Source of the DNA: Bradyrhizobium tropiciagri | GTDB lineage: Bacteria > Pseudomonadota > Alphaproteobacteria > Rhizobiales > Xanthobacteraceae | DNA: 64,000 bases | Reading direction: 5' to 3' | NCBI RefSeq assembly: GCF_018130545.1 | Contig: NZ_JAFCKF010000016.1 | Coordinates: forward strand, 24,839-88,838 | Part shown: in pieces, positions 42,319 through 53,000 of the stretch | How the letters are laid out: each line of letters begins with the position of its first letter | Numbering within the stretch: the first letter of the stretch is position 1 | Position numbers and translations under genes: made by a program | Notes under the pieces: model-generated | Database searches by the model: none | What the model saw: only the letters and a program-made list of their open reading frames with translations | What the model was told of the DNA's origin: nothing

Positions 42319-42621
42319 TCACGCCGCCCTGCGCTTGCGCGTCCGCGCGGCCTTCTTGGCTGAGCGTGAGCGCGCTGCCGCCGGACGGCTTGCGGACGCC
42401 TTGCCGCCAAGCTCGCCGCCCTTGCGCGACGGGGAATGGTCTTCGCGCGTCCCGCGGCCGGAGCCGCTCTTCTTGCCGCCATGGGTCTCCTTGTTGACGG
42501 TCGCCCAGGCGCGCCGCTCTGCCTCGCGGTTCGAGACGCCACGCCTCTCGTAGCCTTCCTCGATGTGCTCGGCCTGCCGCTTCTGCTTGTCGGTGTAGCT
42601 CGACTTGTCGCCTCTGGGCAT
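42319..42621 (-). CDS. small basic rhizobial protein (annotated elsewhere as plasmid-stabilisation-like)
   Basis: The 100-residue, highly charged protein begins MPRGDKSSYTDKQKRQAEHI, followed by EEGYERRGVSNREAERRAWA. A Lys/Arg/Ala-rich disordered tail ends it. Start 42621 follows CAGGAG. It is 13 bp after the 63-residue gene, so likely in the same EcfG-driven transcript. DNA-binding is plausible from charge; the name plasmid stabilisation is historical and not evidence of function. Confidence 0.7.
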   Translation of the reverse strand: MPRGDKSSYTDKQKRQAEHIEEGYERRGVSNREAERRAWATVNKETHGGKKSGSGRGTREDHSPSRKGGELGGKASASRPAAARSRSAKKAARTRKRRAA

Positions 42622-42634
42622 CGTGCACTCCTGT

Positions 42635-42826
42635 CTATCGCTCGTCATCATCAGGCTCGACGATCTCGAACCTGGACCGGCTGAAGCGCCCCAATCCGCT
42701 GAGTTCGTAATAGCCGTCACGTTCGATATCCCTGGTCACGTCATAGACGCGGCCGAGCGAGAGCGTGCCCCGCTGCAAGGTGTTGTCGACACAGCGAACG
42801 CGAAGATACTTGCCGGTTTCGGCCAT
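42635..42826 (-). CDS. small beta-rich protein, EcfG-controlled
   Basis: The 63-residue protein MAETGKYLRVRCVDNTLQRG continues with a region ending SRFEIVEPDDDER. Short strands and an acidic tail suggest a small beta-barrel. An EcfG-type promoter lies 155-179 bp upstream in the correct orientation. First gene of a two-gene transcript. Confidence 0.65.
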   Translation of the reverse strand: MAETGKYLRVRCVDNTLQRGTLSLGRVYDVTRDIERDGYYELSGLGRFSRSRFEIVEPDDDER

Positions 42827-43189
42827 AGTCGCTGATCCTGAATTGTTGGTCTGGTCGCCGTTACGTGTTGCGTGACGCCACGATCGCAACCGGTATCCGG
42901 CCGTCGGCCGATCACGAAATTTCGTTCGGCAGTTTCCGCTCGGGCGCGGGGGCGCGGACTTCGCTCGCCCACATGTCAAAAACGCCTGGTGCCGGGCGGT
43001 GTTCCTAAATCCGCCGAGGTATAAGGGGAGATTGGACTCGAAAATCTTGTGCGTCATCCATAAGGATGCCGCATTGGGTGGAATGGATGAACCTTCTCAG
43101 CGCCGACGCCGCGCAGGGAATGGATTTCGAGCTCCCGAACGGCTACGTAAGTTGACGATCCCGGCCGTCACACCAATTGGCGTCACCTC
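42827..43189. other. intergenic region with an EcfG promoter, no gene
   Basis: Between divergent genes. The EcfG-type promoter at 42981-43005 serves the leftward pair. No rightward promoter was recognised for 43190. Confidence 0.4.
42981..43005 (-). promoter_or_regulatory. EcfG-type general stress promoter
   Basis: On the minus strand GGAAC (43005-43001), 16 bases, CGTT (42984-42981). Exact consensus match. It drives the 42826-42319 pair. Confidence 0.75.
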
Positions 43190-43750
43190 ATGACCGTATT
43201 GCCCCTCGCTCTCAGTCTGGTCGTGCTGTTCGCGCTATGCGGGCGCATGTCCTACCAGATCGGCTTTCGTGACGGCCGCGAGCAGGGTTTGACCGATTCC
43301 TATCAGCTCTATGCGACGAAGGCGGGCATCGCGAAGCACGGGGAGTCCAGCCAGCAAGGACCCGGGAAAATGCCGTTCGGGATCTCGTCCAGTGCACGGA
43401 TCGCGATCGCATCGACGCTTTTTGCGCTGGTGTCGAGCGCCGTCCTGTACCTGGTTCCTGCGGGCCCGCTCGATCCGAGTCTCATCCGCGGCGCCTTCCA
43501 CCTCTACAAGGGACATGCTTATCTCATCCCCGTCAAATACGTGGACGGCGCGCTCGATGCCGCCCGGCTGTATGAAGACGACAAGCTGCTCGGCCCGGCG
43601 AACAGCGCCCAGCAGGAGATCATCAACAAAGGCGCTGGCCGCTTCGCGTTTTATCGGGATACCTGGAATTATTTCGGTCCCGCTTTGATGTTCTCGACAA
43701 GCGACAACAGCGACCCGAACACCAACGGCAGGAAGTATCGCCTCAGGTGA
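43190..43750 (+). CDS. membrane protein, unknown function
   Basis: The 186-residue protein has two hydrophobic segments (LPLALSLVVLFALCGRMSY and IAIASTLFALVSSAVLYLV), the second probably a membrane anchor. A C-terminal soluble part carries DALDAARLYEDDK and INKGAGRFAFYRDT-type segments. No family recognised. A hairpin GTCCG-6-CGGAC follows the stop. Confidence 0.65.
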   Translation: MTVLPLALSLVVLFALCGRMSYQIGFRDGREQGLTDSYQLYATKAGIAKHGESSQQGPGKMPFGISSSARIAIASTLFALVSSAVLYLVPAGPLDPSLIRGAFHLYKGHAYLIPVKYVDGALDAARLYEDDKLLGPANSAQQEIINKGAGRFAFYRDTWNYFGPALMFSTSDNSDPNTNGRKYRLR

Positions 43751-44053
43751 GGGGCGTCCGACGCCGCCGGACGGATGGTGTCGCTGCCAAAACATCGAAA
43801 ACAACCCCATGCAAAGTAGCCGTCGGCGTGCCGGCATTCGACACGGCAACTTGACACGTCGGGCAAATCAGCTGTATTATTCTATAATTCAGAAATAGTG
43901 CAGGCACGCGTCGGGCCCGGCTGTTGGATGTGGCCGTAGACAATTGCGATTCCGCGCTCGCAGCGACGGCAGTGTGCCTGGGGCGTGCCTCCGCCGACCC
44001 CGCCAAACTTCGCGATTGCCGGCTGCCTCATCTTCGGGCAATGACGGTCGGCA
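43751..44053. other. intergenic region, AT-rich centre, no gene
   Basis: It holds the hairpin after the 43190-43750 gene (about 43756-43774) and an AT-rich stretch TGTATTATTCTATAATTCAG near 43872-43891 that could serve the next gene. Confidence 0.35.
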
Positions 44054-44926
44054 ATGAACAAGAGCTTCGAGGAAACTGCCGCTCGTCTGGCGCCGGCGAT
44101 CTTTGTCGTGCTGTGGAGCACGGGATTCATCGGCACCAAATACGTCATCAACAATGCGGATCCGCTGACCTATCTCGCGATCCGGATGGCGCTCGTGGTG
44201 GTGGTCATGGCTGCCATCGCTGCGGTGGTGCGGCCGAAATGGCCGGACCGGGCAGGCATTTTCCACAGCGCGGTGGCCGGCATCCTGGTGCACGGCTTCT
44301 ATCTCGGCGGCACCGCGATCGCGATCGCGCATTCGATCCCCGCCGGGCTCTCGGCGCTGATCCCCGGCCTGCAGCCGATCCTGACCTCGACCATCGCCAA
44401 TCGGTGGCTCGGCGAGCGCGTCACGGCGCTGCAATGGGGCGGGCTGGTGCTCGGCCTCGCCGGCGTCGTGCTGATCCTGCACAACCGTCCGATGACGGGC
44501 GAGGCGGGGTGGGGCTGGCTTGCCTCCGGCGTCTCGCTGATCTCGATCACGCTCGGCACGCTCTATCAGCGCCGCTACTGCAATGCGATCGACTGGCGCG
44601 CTGGCAATGTGGTGCAGTACATCGCGGTGACGATCTTCTTCGGCATCGGCGCGTGGCTGTTCGAGGCCAATGTCGTGCATTGGACCAGCGAGTTCGTGCT
44701 GGCGCTGGCCTGGCTGGTGTTCGCGCTGTCGATCGGCTCGATCGGGCTGTTGTACTGGCTGATCCGACATCATGCCGCGACCTCGGTCGCGAGCCTGTTC
44801 TATCTGGTGCCGGCGGTGACCGCGCTGATGGCCTACCTTCTGTTCGATGAAAAGCTGGACTCTGTCGCCATCGCCGGCATGGCCGCCTGCGCCGCGGCGG
44901 TGCTGCTGGTCAATCGCCGCGCTTAA
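44054..44926 (+). CDS. DMT family transporter (EamA)
   Basis: The 290-residue protein has about ten membrane helices in two EamA repeats (first begins APAIFVVLWSTGFIGTKYVI; second centred on SLISITLGTLYQRRYC). EamA exporters move amino acids, sugars or metabolites. Its stop overlaps the photolyase 3' end by 17 bases on the other strand. No substrate clue. Confidence 0.88.
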   Translation: MNKSFEETAARLAPAIFVVLWSTGFIGTKYVINNADPLTYLAIRMALVVVVMAAIAAVVRPKWPDRAGIFHSAVAGILVHGFYLGGTAIAIAHSIPAGLSALIPGLQPILTSTIANRWLGERVTALQWGGLVLGLAGVVLILHNRPMTGEAGWGWLASGVSLISITLGTLYQRRYCNAIDWRAGNVVQYIAVTIFFGIGAWLFEANVVHWTSEFVLALAWLVFALSIGSIGLLYWLIRHHAATSVASLFYLVPAVTALMAYLLFDEKLDSVAIAGMAACAAAVLLVNRRA

Positions 44927-46373
44927 TCTTCGCGTAAGCCGCAAGCGCGCGTTCGCGACCCTGCTTGTGGTCGACGATCGGCTGCGGGTAGGTCTTACCG
45001 AGCTCGACACCGACGCTGGCAAGTTCGATCGGCGTCGCGGTCCAGGGTTGATGGATCAGGTCGTTTGGGAGCTGCGCCAGTTCCGGTACCCAGCGCCTGA
45101 CATAGCCGCCGTCGGGATCGAACTTCTCGCCTTGCAGGATCGGATTGAAGACGCGGAAATAGGGCGCGGCATCAGCGCCGGAGCCCGCGACCCATTGCCA
45201 GTTCGCCGGGTTGGAGCCGGCATCGGCATCGACCAGCGTGTCCCAGAACCATTGCTCGCCGGCGCGCCAGTCGATCAGCAGGTGCTTGACCAGGAACGAG
45301 GCCACCACCATGCGCACCCGGTTGTGCATCACGCCGGTGTGCCAAAGCTCGCGCATGCCGGCATCGACGATCGGGTAGCCGGTCAGGCCGCGCTGCCAGG
45401 CCTTCAATGCACGGGCGTCGCGCTTCCATGGAAAGGCGTCGAAATGCTCCTGCAAATTCCGCTCGGCGAGATCAGGGACGTCGAACAGCAGATGGCGGCA
45501 GAACTCGCGCCAGCCGAGCTCGCTGAGGAACTTGTCGATGTCGCCGGCGAGGCGCGGGTGCTCGGCGGCGGCGAAGCGGGCGGCGTACCAGAGCTGGCGT
45601 GGACTGATCTCGCCGAAGCGCAGATGCGGCGAGAGGCGCGAGGTGCCGTCGCGGTCGGGCCGGTCACGGTCGCCGCTGTAGCCGCGGATGCCGTCATCGA
45701 GGAACGCCTTCAGGCGCGCCTGCGCACCGGCTTCGCCCGGTGTCCAGGTCTCGCGCAGGCCGCCGGCCCAATCCGGCCCGACAGGTTCGAGTTGCCAATC
45801 GTCGAGCGCCTCGCTCGCGATGCCGCGGATCGATGTGAGTTTCTTCGGCGCCGGCAACGGCTTCGGCGGATCGCCGAGCCCCTGCACGCGCCGCCAGAAT
45901 GGCGTGAACACACGCAGGCCGCGGTTGTCCTTGTTGCGGATTGCCCTGGGTACAACGAGCAGGTCGCCGGTGAAAATTTCCGAGGCCACGCCATCCTTTG
46001 CGAGCGCGGCTTCAACATCGGCGGCAACCGCCTGATGCGGCGCCTGCGCGATGTCGTTCCAGAACACCGCATCTGCATTGGCTTCGCGCGCCACGCTGGC
46101 GATCACGGAAACGGCCGGTCCGGTGCGGAGCACCAGCGTTCCACCGATCGTCTCAAGACTTTTGCGAAGCGCGCGCAGCGACTGCGCCAGCCACCAGCGC
46201 GTCGCGCCCCCGAGGGGGCGCGCGGCCGGAGCCTTCAGGGCACGGCTAGCTTCGTCACGAACATAGAGGCCAACCACGGGCGAACCGCGGTTGGCTGCTT
46301 CGTAAAGGGCCGGGTGATCCGACAGCCGCAGATCGTCGCGAAACCAGACGATCACAGGCTGTGCGCTTGCCAC
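44910..46373 (-). CDS. phrB: deoxyribodipyrimidine photolyase
   Basis: The 487-residue flavoprotein repairs cyclobutane pyrimidine dimers with light. The N-terminal domain begins VIVWFRDDLRLSDHPAL. FAD-binding segments include TSRLSPHLRFGEISPRQLW, WREFCRHLL, MRELWHTGVMHNRVRM, DWRAGEQWFWDTLVDAD, and ANWQWVAG. Length matches class I CPD photolyases. It is 21 bp downstream of the peroxiredoxin gene on the same strand, so co-transcription as an oxidative/UV unit is likely. Confidence 0.95.
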   Translation of the reverse strand: MASAQPVIVWFRDDLRLSDHPALYEAANRGSPVVGLYVRDEASRALKAPAARPLGGATRWWLAQSLRALRKSLETIGGTLVLRTGPAVSVIASVAREANADAVFWNDIAQAPHQAVAADVEAALAKDGVASEIFTGDLLVVPRAIRNKDNRGLRVFTPFWRRVQGLGDPPKPLPAPKKLTSIRGIASEALDDWQLEPVGPDWAGGLRETWTPGEAGAQARLKAFLDDGIRGYSGDRDRPDRDGTSRLSPHLRFGEISPRQLWYAARFAAAEHPRLAGDIDKFLSELGWREFCRHLLFDVPDLAERNLQEHFDAFPWKRDARALKAWQRGLTGYPIVDAGMRELWHTGVMHNRVRMVVASFLVKHLLIDWRAGEQWFWDTLVDADAGSNPANWQWVAGSGADAAPYFRVFNPILQGEKFDPDGGYVRRWVPELAQLPNDLIHQPWTATPIELASVGVELGKTYPQPIVDHKQGRERALAAYAKIKRGD

Positions 46374-46394
46374 TCGACCTCGTCGTTCCAGCCG

Positions 46395-47054
<660 letters not shown>

Positions 47055-47443
47055 GATTTTACCTCATCTCTTTGATGTTGCAGCTAAAATTGTGCTTGAG
47101 GTGGTCGAGTTCCATTATAGGACGACAAAAGGCTTAAGTGAACGGCTTCTGAAAAAAGGTGAAACATTTCTCCTTGAGGGTGGAATTCCAAGCAACTTGT
47201 TTTGATCCAGGCCCCTGCGGCGAAATATCAGATGCGGCACAAAAGCTTGGAAATGCCTAGATAAAGCCGCTTATCCCCGTCATCACGCCGGCCCCGGCTG
47301 CTATAGGACTGAACCGCAACAGCTTCCAAAGCGACCAAATAGCAACCATCTAAAAATCTCGGAACCCAAGTTCCGAATCATTAACCACTCGTTTACGCCC
47401 GCATGGAAAAGCTGGCCAGAGATAGGAATTGAAAGCTCCCACA
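47055..47443. other. intergenic region between peroxiredoxin and next gene, no gene
   Basis: It holds a GGAAC at 47361 that lacks a CGTT at the right distance, so no EcfG promoter is called. Nothing else was recognised. Confidence 0.35.
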
Positions 47444-48025
47444 ATGTCTACCCCAAGTACCAAGACCGCTGAGGCTCTCAGCGGTGCGTTGCATCCATCC
47501 TGCCGCAAGACCGCCGCCCATGCGCTGACCATCGTGCGCGACGGCGTCATCACCGGCGAAGGCCCGACCACCAAGGGCCGCATCCATTTCTCCCGAACAC
47601 TCGATGCCGATGACGCTGCCTGGTGCGCGCGCATCCTGACGGCGGCCGCGGTCGAGCATCAGCCGGTCAGCCGGGCCGAGATCGAGGCGCTGTTCGCGAT
47701 CAACGAGGCGGCTGCCGAGCGCAGCGATAGCGGCCGGTTCGACGACCTGCTCGCCAAGGCGATCGCCCATCATGCCGCCTCCGAGTCCGGCCTGCCGGTG
47801 CCGCCGCGCACCGTGGCGCTGTCGCCCGACACCGAGATCGGCCGCTGGGCGCCGACGCAGGGCACCAAGATGGACAGCAAGGTTCTCGAGTGGATCGCCG
47901 GCCGGATGCGCGGTCAGCGCCGCACCGGTCGTGCGCTGGCGGCGATGGTGGCGACGCTGGTCGGCGCGACTGCGCTTCCGCTCGCAGCACAGCTGCCCAA
48001 CGTGTTCGACATCGGGATGATGTAA
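47444..48025 (+). CDS. unknown protein with C-terminal membrane segment
   Basis: The 193-residue protein starts at ATG 47444; a TTG start at 47429 would add five residues. The N-terminal two thirds are soluble (KTAAHALTIVRDGVITGEG; ALFAINEAAAERSDSGRF), then a Lys/Arg-rich part and a hydrophobic end (ALAAMVATLVGATALPLAAQ) that may anchor it. Seen in rhizobia as a hypothetical, as far as I recall. Confidence 0.65.
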   Translation: MSTPSTKTAEALSGALHPSCRKTAAHALTIVRDGVITGEGPTTKGRIHFSRTLDADDAAWCARILTAAAVEHQPVSRAEIEALFAINEAAAERSDSGRFDDLLAKAIAHHAASESGLPVPPRTVALSPDTEIGRWAPTQGTKMDSKVLEWIAGRMRGQRRTGRALAAMVATLVGATALPLAAQLPNVFDIGMM

Positions 48026-48086
48026 TCGCTCGGGGTGATGCCTGCATCATCCCGAACGAAATGGTTTCAAGCGAGAGCGGCGGGGA

Positions 48087-49928
48087 TCACTTCCCCGCCG
48101 TTTTCTGTTTGCCCTCGGTCTCCTCGAGTCCCAGCGTCCGCCCCGGGAATCCGGCGACGTCGAAATAGCGGGTCGAGAGCACACGCTGGAATTTGAGCAC
48201 GGTGCGCAGCCCGTTGGCCGACGGCTTCTTCGACACCAGGGTGCCCTCGGCCATCTTCGGCACGATGCCGTTCGGCAGCGCTTCCGACATCACCCGGCCG
48301 ATCAGCCCGCCATTGTTCGGCGCGCGCAGGCCGAGCAATTGCGTCGCGGTCATGCCGATATCGGCGTTGCTGACCGGCAGCGGGTCGACATAACCGGCCT
48401 TGAAGTCGGGGCCGATCGCGGCGGTGAAGTTGTAGGTGTCGCCGCGGCTGAAGCTGCCATGCATGCCCTGGCCCTGGCGCAGCACGGTGTCGGCGATCTG
48501 CACCGAGCAGTTGGTCGGGATCGGGCAACCGCTCGACCAGGAGCGGAAGTTGACCACGATCGAGGGGTTCGGCGTCACTGCCTTGCCCTTCAGATTGAGG
48601 TTCGACATCGGCAGCGTGCCGGGGAAGTTGCCGAGCTTGTCGTCGACGAACAGGCCGCTGACATAGTCCTGCTCGAGCAGCGCCTTGATGACGCGGTCGG
48701 CGAGCTTTTTGTCACGGTTCGGCAGATAGATCAGGTCCGAGCCGCCATTGGTCGCGATCACGACGTCGGGCTTGGTCGGATCCTTGCCGAGCACGCCGTT
48801 GCCGGCCTTGGGGTGGGCGTTGTCGGCGACCTTGGCGTTCTTGTCGTTGGGGTCGAACAGCGGCAGGTCCAGTGCCTTGGCGAGGTCGATCGCCAGGAAG
48901 CCCATCGGCAGGAAATCCTTCGGCGTGTCGTCATAGGCGATCTTGGCCGAGGGGCTGGTCTTGCTCTCCTTCGAGATCGTCGAGAAGCCGTGGTCGGACG
49001 AGACCATGATGTTGGTGCTGGCGGATAGCCCGAGCTCGTCGAGCGCCTTGCGCAGCTGAGCGAGGTTGTTGTCGGCATTCTTGATGCCGGCCATCGAGGT
49101 CGGACCGTTGATGCCGGGCGTGATGGTGTTGAGGCTGTCGCCGGTGTTGTGCTGGCTGCCGTCCGGATCGCGCGACCAGAACACCAGCACGAACGGCTTG
49201 TTGCGCGCCTTGAACATCGGCAGCACGACCTTGGTCGCGACATCGGCCATGTAGGCCTGCTGCGCGACATTGGCGACGGTGGTGCCGGGCGTCTTGGCAT
49301 CGCCCGCCTTGGCGTTGTCGCCGCGGCTCGGCGTGGCGAGCGGCAGCCCGGCCTTGGTCAACGCATCCTTCATCTCGTCGGAGAGCGGCACGCCGGTCTT
49401 GCCGCCGGTGGAATCGTCGACCACGATGGTGTTCTTGCCGCGATCGGTGTGGTCGAACAACAGGGTGGGGCCGACCTTGCCAATGGCGGCGGTGCTGAAG
49501 CCCTGGCCGCGGGCCATCTTCAGCAGCGTCTCCTCGTTGAGATAGTCGCCATTGAAGTGATCGTCGATATCGGCGAGCACGGCATCGTTCTCGATGAACG
49601 GCACCACGGTGTCACCGGCGGGCACCGAGGTGTAGCCGGTATAGATCGTGTTGGAGAAGGTGCCGGTGTCGCCGAGATAATGACCGGTCGACAGCGCCGA
49701 GCTGTTTGCCATCGTGAAGGTCGGGAACAGCGAATGCGAGTTCTTGAAGTGGACGCCCTTGTCGCGGAGCTCAGCCATCGCCGGCGCCGTCTCCGGCGTC
49801 ACGATGCCGCCGCGCAGGCCGTCGGGGACGAACAGGATCAGGTTGCGGGGCTTTGCATTTTGCGCCGAGGCGGCGCCCACCGAGAGCGCGATCATGCTCG
49901 CGGACAGCAATGTAATGGCACGACGCAT
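48087..49928 (-). CDS. exported alkaline phosphatase-superfamily phosphodiesterase/pyrophosphatase, Pho box upstream
   Basis: The 613-residue protein has a signal peptide (LLSASMIALSVGAASA) and the NPP/alkaline-phosphatase fold: LILFVPDGLRGG with metal-ligand Asp36, candidate Thr nucleophile (T72) in SLFPTFTMANSSALS, then VSSDHGFST. Relatives cleave phosphodiesters and nucleotide pyrophosphates in the periplasm. Start 49928 is chosen for the signal peptide. A Pho box precedes it, supporting expression under phosphate limitation. Confidence 0.88.
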   Translation of the reverse strand: MRRAITLLSASMIALSVGAASAQNAKPRNLILFVPDGLRGGIVTPETAPAMAELRDKGVHFKNSHSLFPTFTMANSSALSTGHYLGDTGTFSNTIYTGYTSVPAGDTVVPFIENDAVLADIDDHFNGDYLNEETLLKMARGQGFSTAAIGKVGPTLLFDHTDRGKNTIVVDDSTGGKTGVPLSDEMKDALTKAGLPLATPSRGDNAKAGDAKTPGTTVANVAQQAYMADVATKVVLPMFKARNKPFVLVFWSRDPDGSQHNTGDSLNTITPGINGPTSMAGIKNADNNLAQLRKALDELGLSASTNIMVSSDHGFSTISKESKTSPSAKIAYDDTPKDFLPMGFLAIDLAKALDLPLFDPNDKNAKVADNAHPKAGNGVLGKDPTKPDVVIATNGGSDLIYLPNRDKKLADRVIKALLEQDYVSGLFVDDKLGNFPGTLPMSNLNLKGKAVTPNPSIVVNFRSWSSGCPIPTNCSVQIADTVLRQGQGMHGSFSRGDTYNFTAAIGPDFKAGYVDPLPVSNADIGMTATQLLGLRAPNNGGLIGRVMSEALPNGIVPKMAEGTLVSKKPSANGLRTVLKFQRVLSTRYFDVAGFPGRTLGLEETEGKQKTAGK

Positions 49929-49991
49929 CTTGTTATTCCCCCTGATGAAGCCCCGCGGCAGCCCGCCGCTGCCTTCGTTTAGTTTTGTCAC

Positions 49992-50009
49992 ATGACAGAA
50001 TTGTAACAG
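49992..50009 (-). promoter_or_regulatory. Pho box (PhoB-binding site)
   Basis: On the minus strand CTGTTACAATTCTGTCAT, two 7-bp repeats (CTGTTAC, CTGTCAT) separated by AATT. Close to the CTGTCAT-N4-CTGTCAT consensus. It sits 64 bp before the phosphodiesterase start. Confidence 0.7.
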
Positions 50010-50029
50010 CGCCGGTTCGGCGCTGTTAC
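50003..50029. terminator. inverted repeat between czcA and the phosphodiesterase gene
   Basis: GTAACAGCGCC (50003-50013), five-base loop, GGCGCTGTTAC (50019-50029). A perfect hairpin downstream of czcA, without a long T-run. One arm overlaps the Pho box, so it could also act as an operator. Confidence 0.5.
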
Positions 50030-50068
50030 GGGCGGATTTTTTCTCAGCGACTGCCGGTCGACGAGCCG

Positions 50069-53000
50069 TCATTCCGCCGGCTGAATCGCGGTCCTCTCAC
50101 TCTGCGCAGCGCTGCCGGCATGGCCGTACCGTGCATAGAGTGCGGGCAGCACGGCAAGTGTCAGCAGGGTCGCACTGATCAGGCCCCCGATCACGACAGT
50201 GGCGAGCGGCTTCTGCACCTCGGCGCCGGTGCCGGTGGCGAAGGCCATCGGCACGAAGCCGAGCGAGGCCACCAGCGCCGTCATCACCACGGGCCGGAAG
50301 CGGGTGAGGGCGCCTTGCTCGATGGCCTCGCGCAGCGGCACGCCTTGCTCGCGCAATTGCCTGACGAAGCTCAGCATCACGAGCCCGTTCAGCACCGCAA
50401 CGCCCGACAGTGCGATGAAGCCGACCGCGGCCGAGATCGAGAACGGCATGCCGCGCAACCAAAGCGCCGCGATGCCGCCGGTGAGCGCCAGCGGCACCGC
50501 GCTGAACACCAGGAGCGCGTCGCGCACTGACCCCATCGCCGCCAGCAGCAACAGGAAGATCATGGCAAAGCAGGCCGGCACCACGAGGGCAAGGCGCTGG
50601 CGCGCCGCGGCGAGATTCTCGGACTGGCCGCCCCAGGTCATCCAGTAGCCCGGCGGCAGCTGCACCGATTGCGCGACTTTGGCTTGAGCTTCCTCGACCA
50701 CCGAGCCGAGATCGCGGCCGCGGACATTGGCCGTCACCACGATCCGGCGCTTGCCGTTCTCGCGGCTGATCTGGTTCGGGCCTTCGGTGAAGGAGAACTG
50801 CGCGACGCGGTTGAGCGGCAGGCTCTGCACCGGCGAGCTCGGCGTTGCCTTCGGCAGTGCGACCGGCAGATTGCTCAACGCTTCGAGATCGGAGCGCACG
50901 CTCTCCGGCAGTCGCACCACGATGTCGAAGCTGCGATCGCCCTCGTACACGACGCCGGCATCCTGACCGCCGACCGCGGCACCGATCACGCCCTGGACTT
51001 CGGAGACGCTGAGGCCTCGCCGGGCGATCGCTGCCTTGTCGACCTTGATCTCGAGCACGGGGAGGCCGCTGGCCTGCTCGACCTTGACGTCGGTCGCGCC
51101 GCGCACGCTGCGCAATGCGGCCGCGATCTGGTTGGCGGCCTTCTGCATCGGTTCGAACTCGTCGCCGAACACCTTGACCGCGATGTCGCCGCGCACGCCG
51201 GCGAGCAGTTCGTTGAAGCGCATCTGGATCGGCTGGGTGAATTCATAGACGTTGCCCGGCAGCCGGCCGACCGCCTTCGAGATCTCCTCGATCAGTTGCT
51301 CCTTGGTCAGCGATGGATCCGGCCACTGCGCGCGCGGCTTGAGGATGATGAAGGTGTCGGAGGCGTTCGGCGGCATCGGGTCGCTCGCCACCTCCGCGGT
51401 GCCGGTCTTCGAGAATACGAACGACACCTGCGGGAAGCGGCTGACGGCCTTTTCGACCGAGAGCTGCATCGCCTGCGACTGCGACAGCGCCGTGCTCGGA
51501 ATCCTGAGCGCGTGCATCGCGATGTTCTTCTCGTCGAGCGAGGGGATGAACTCCTGGCCGAGGCGGAAGAAGCCGAACAGGGCGGCGGCGAACAGCACGA
51601 CTGCCACCGCGATGACGGGAACGGGTGTTGTGACCGCGCGCCGCAGCAGCGGGCCGTAGCAGCGCTTCAGCGCGGCAACCAGCCAGTTTTCCTTCTCCTG
51701 CACGCGGCCGGTGATGCCGATCGCGATCAGCGCCGGCACCAGCGTCAGCGACAGCACGAAGGCGGCGGCGAGCGCGAGGATCACGGTCAGCGCCATCGGC
51801 TCGAACATCTTGCCCTCGACGCCGGTGAAGGTGAGCAGCGGAACATAGACCAAGAGGATGATGGCCTGGCCGTAGAGGCTCGGCTGCACCATCTCGACGG
51901 CGGAGGCCCGCACCGTCGTCAGCCGTTCGTCGCGCGTCAGCACACGGCCGAGCGCATGCTGCTTCTCGGCGAGATGACGCAGGCTGTTCTCGGTGATGAT
52001 GACGGCGCCGTCGACGATCAGGCCGAAATCCAGCGCGCCGAGGCTCATCAGATTTGCGCTGATGCGGCCCTGCCACATGCCGATCGCGGTCATCAGCATC
52101 GCGATCGGGATCACCAGTGCGGTGATCAGCGCCGCGCGGAAGTTGCCGAGCAATACGAACAGTACGGCGATCACCAGCAGCGCGCCCTCGGAGAGATTGC
52201 GCGCCACGGTGCCGATCGTCGCATCGACCAGCTGGGTGCGGTCCAGCACCGTCTCGACCTTGACGCCCGCCGGCAGCGACGGCGTGATCGCGCGCAACTT
52301 GGCGTCGACCGCGGCCGACACGGTGCGGCTGTTGGCGCCGATCAGCATCAGTGCCGTGCCGACCACGACCTCGCGGCCGTTCTCGCTGGCGCTGCCGGTG
52401 CGGGTCTCGCCGCCGATCGAAAGCGTGGCAAGGTCGCGGATCCGGACCGGGACGCCGCCGCGGGTGGTGACGACGACGGCGCCGAGCTCCTCGATGTTCT
52501 CGAGCCGGCCGCCGGAACGGACCACGAAGCCTTCGCCGTTGCGCTCGATATAGCGCGCGCCGCGGCTGACATTGTTGCTCTCGATCGCCTTGGCGACGTC
52601 GGCGAAGGTCAGGCCGAGCGCGATCAGCTTCGCGGCATCGGGATGAACCTGGTATTGCTTGAGATAGCCGCCGATCGAATCGACGCCGGCGACACCCGGA
52701 ACCATCTTGATCTGCGGCTTGATGATCCAGTCCTGCACCGTGCGCAGATAGGCGTCCTTCTCGACTTCGCTCCGCAGCACCTGGCCGTCGGCCGTCAGGA
52801 AGCGGCCGTCGCTCTGCAAGCCCGGCGCACCGTCGGTCTGCACCTTCTCGCCGGAGTAATGGACGGTCCACATGTAGATCTCGCCGAGACCTGTCGAGGT
52901 CGGCCCGATCCGCGGCTCGATGCCTTGCGGCAGGCGCGCGCGGACTTCGGTGAGGCGTTCGCCGACCTGCTGGCGGGCGAAATAGATGTCGGTCGATTCA

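Noticed and set aside
47361-47393. GGAAC followed by CGTTT, possible EcfG promoter
   Set aside because: Spacer is 24 bases, outside 16-17.
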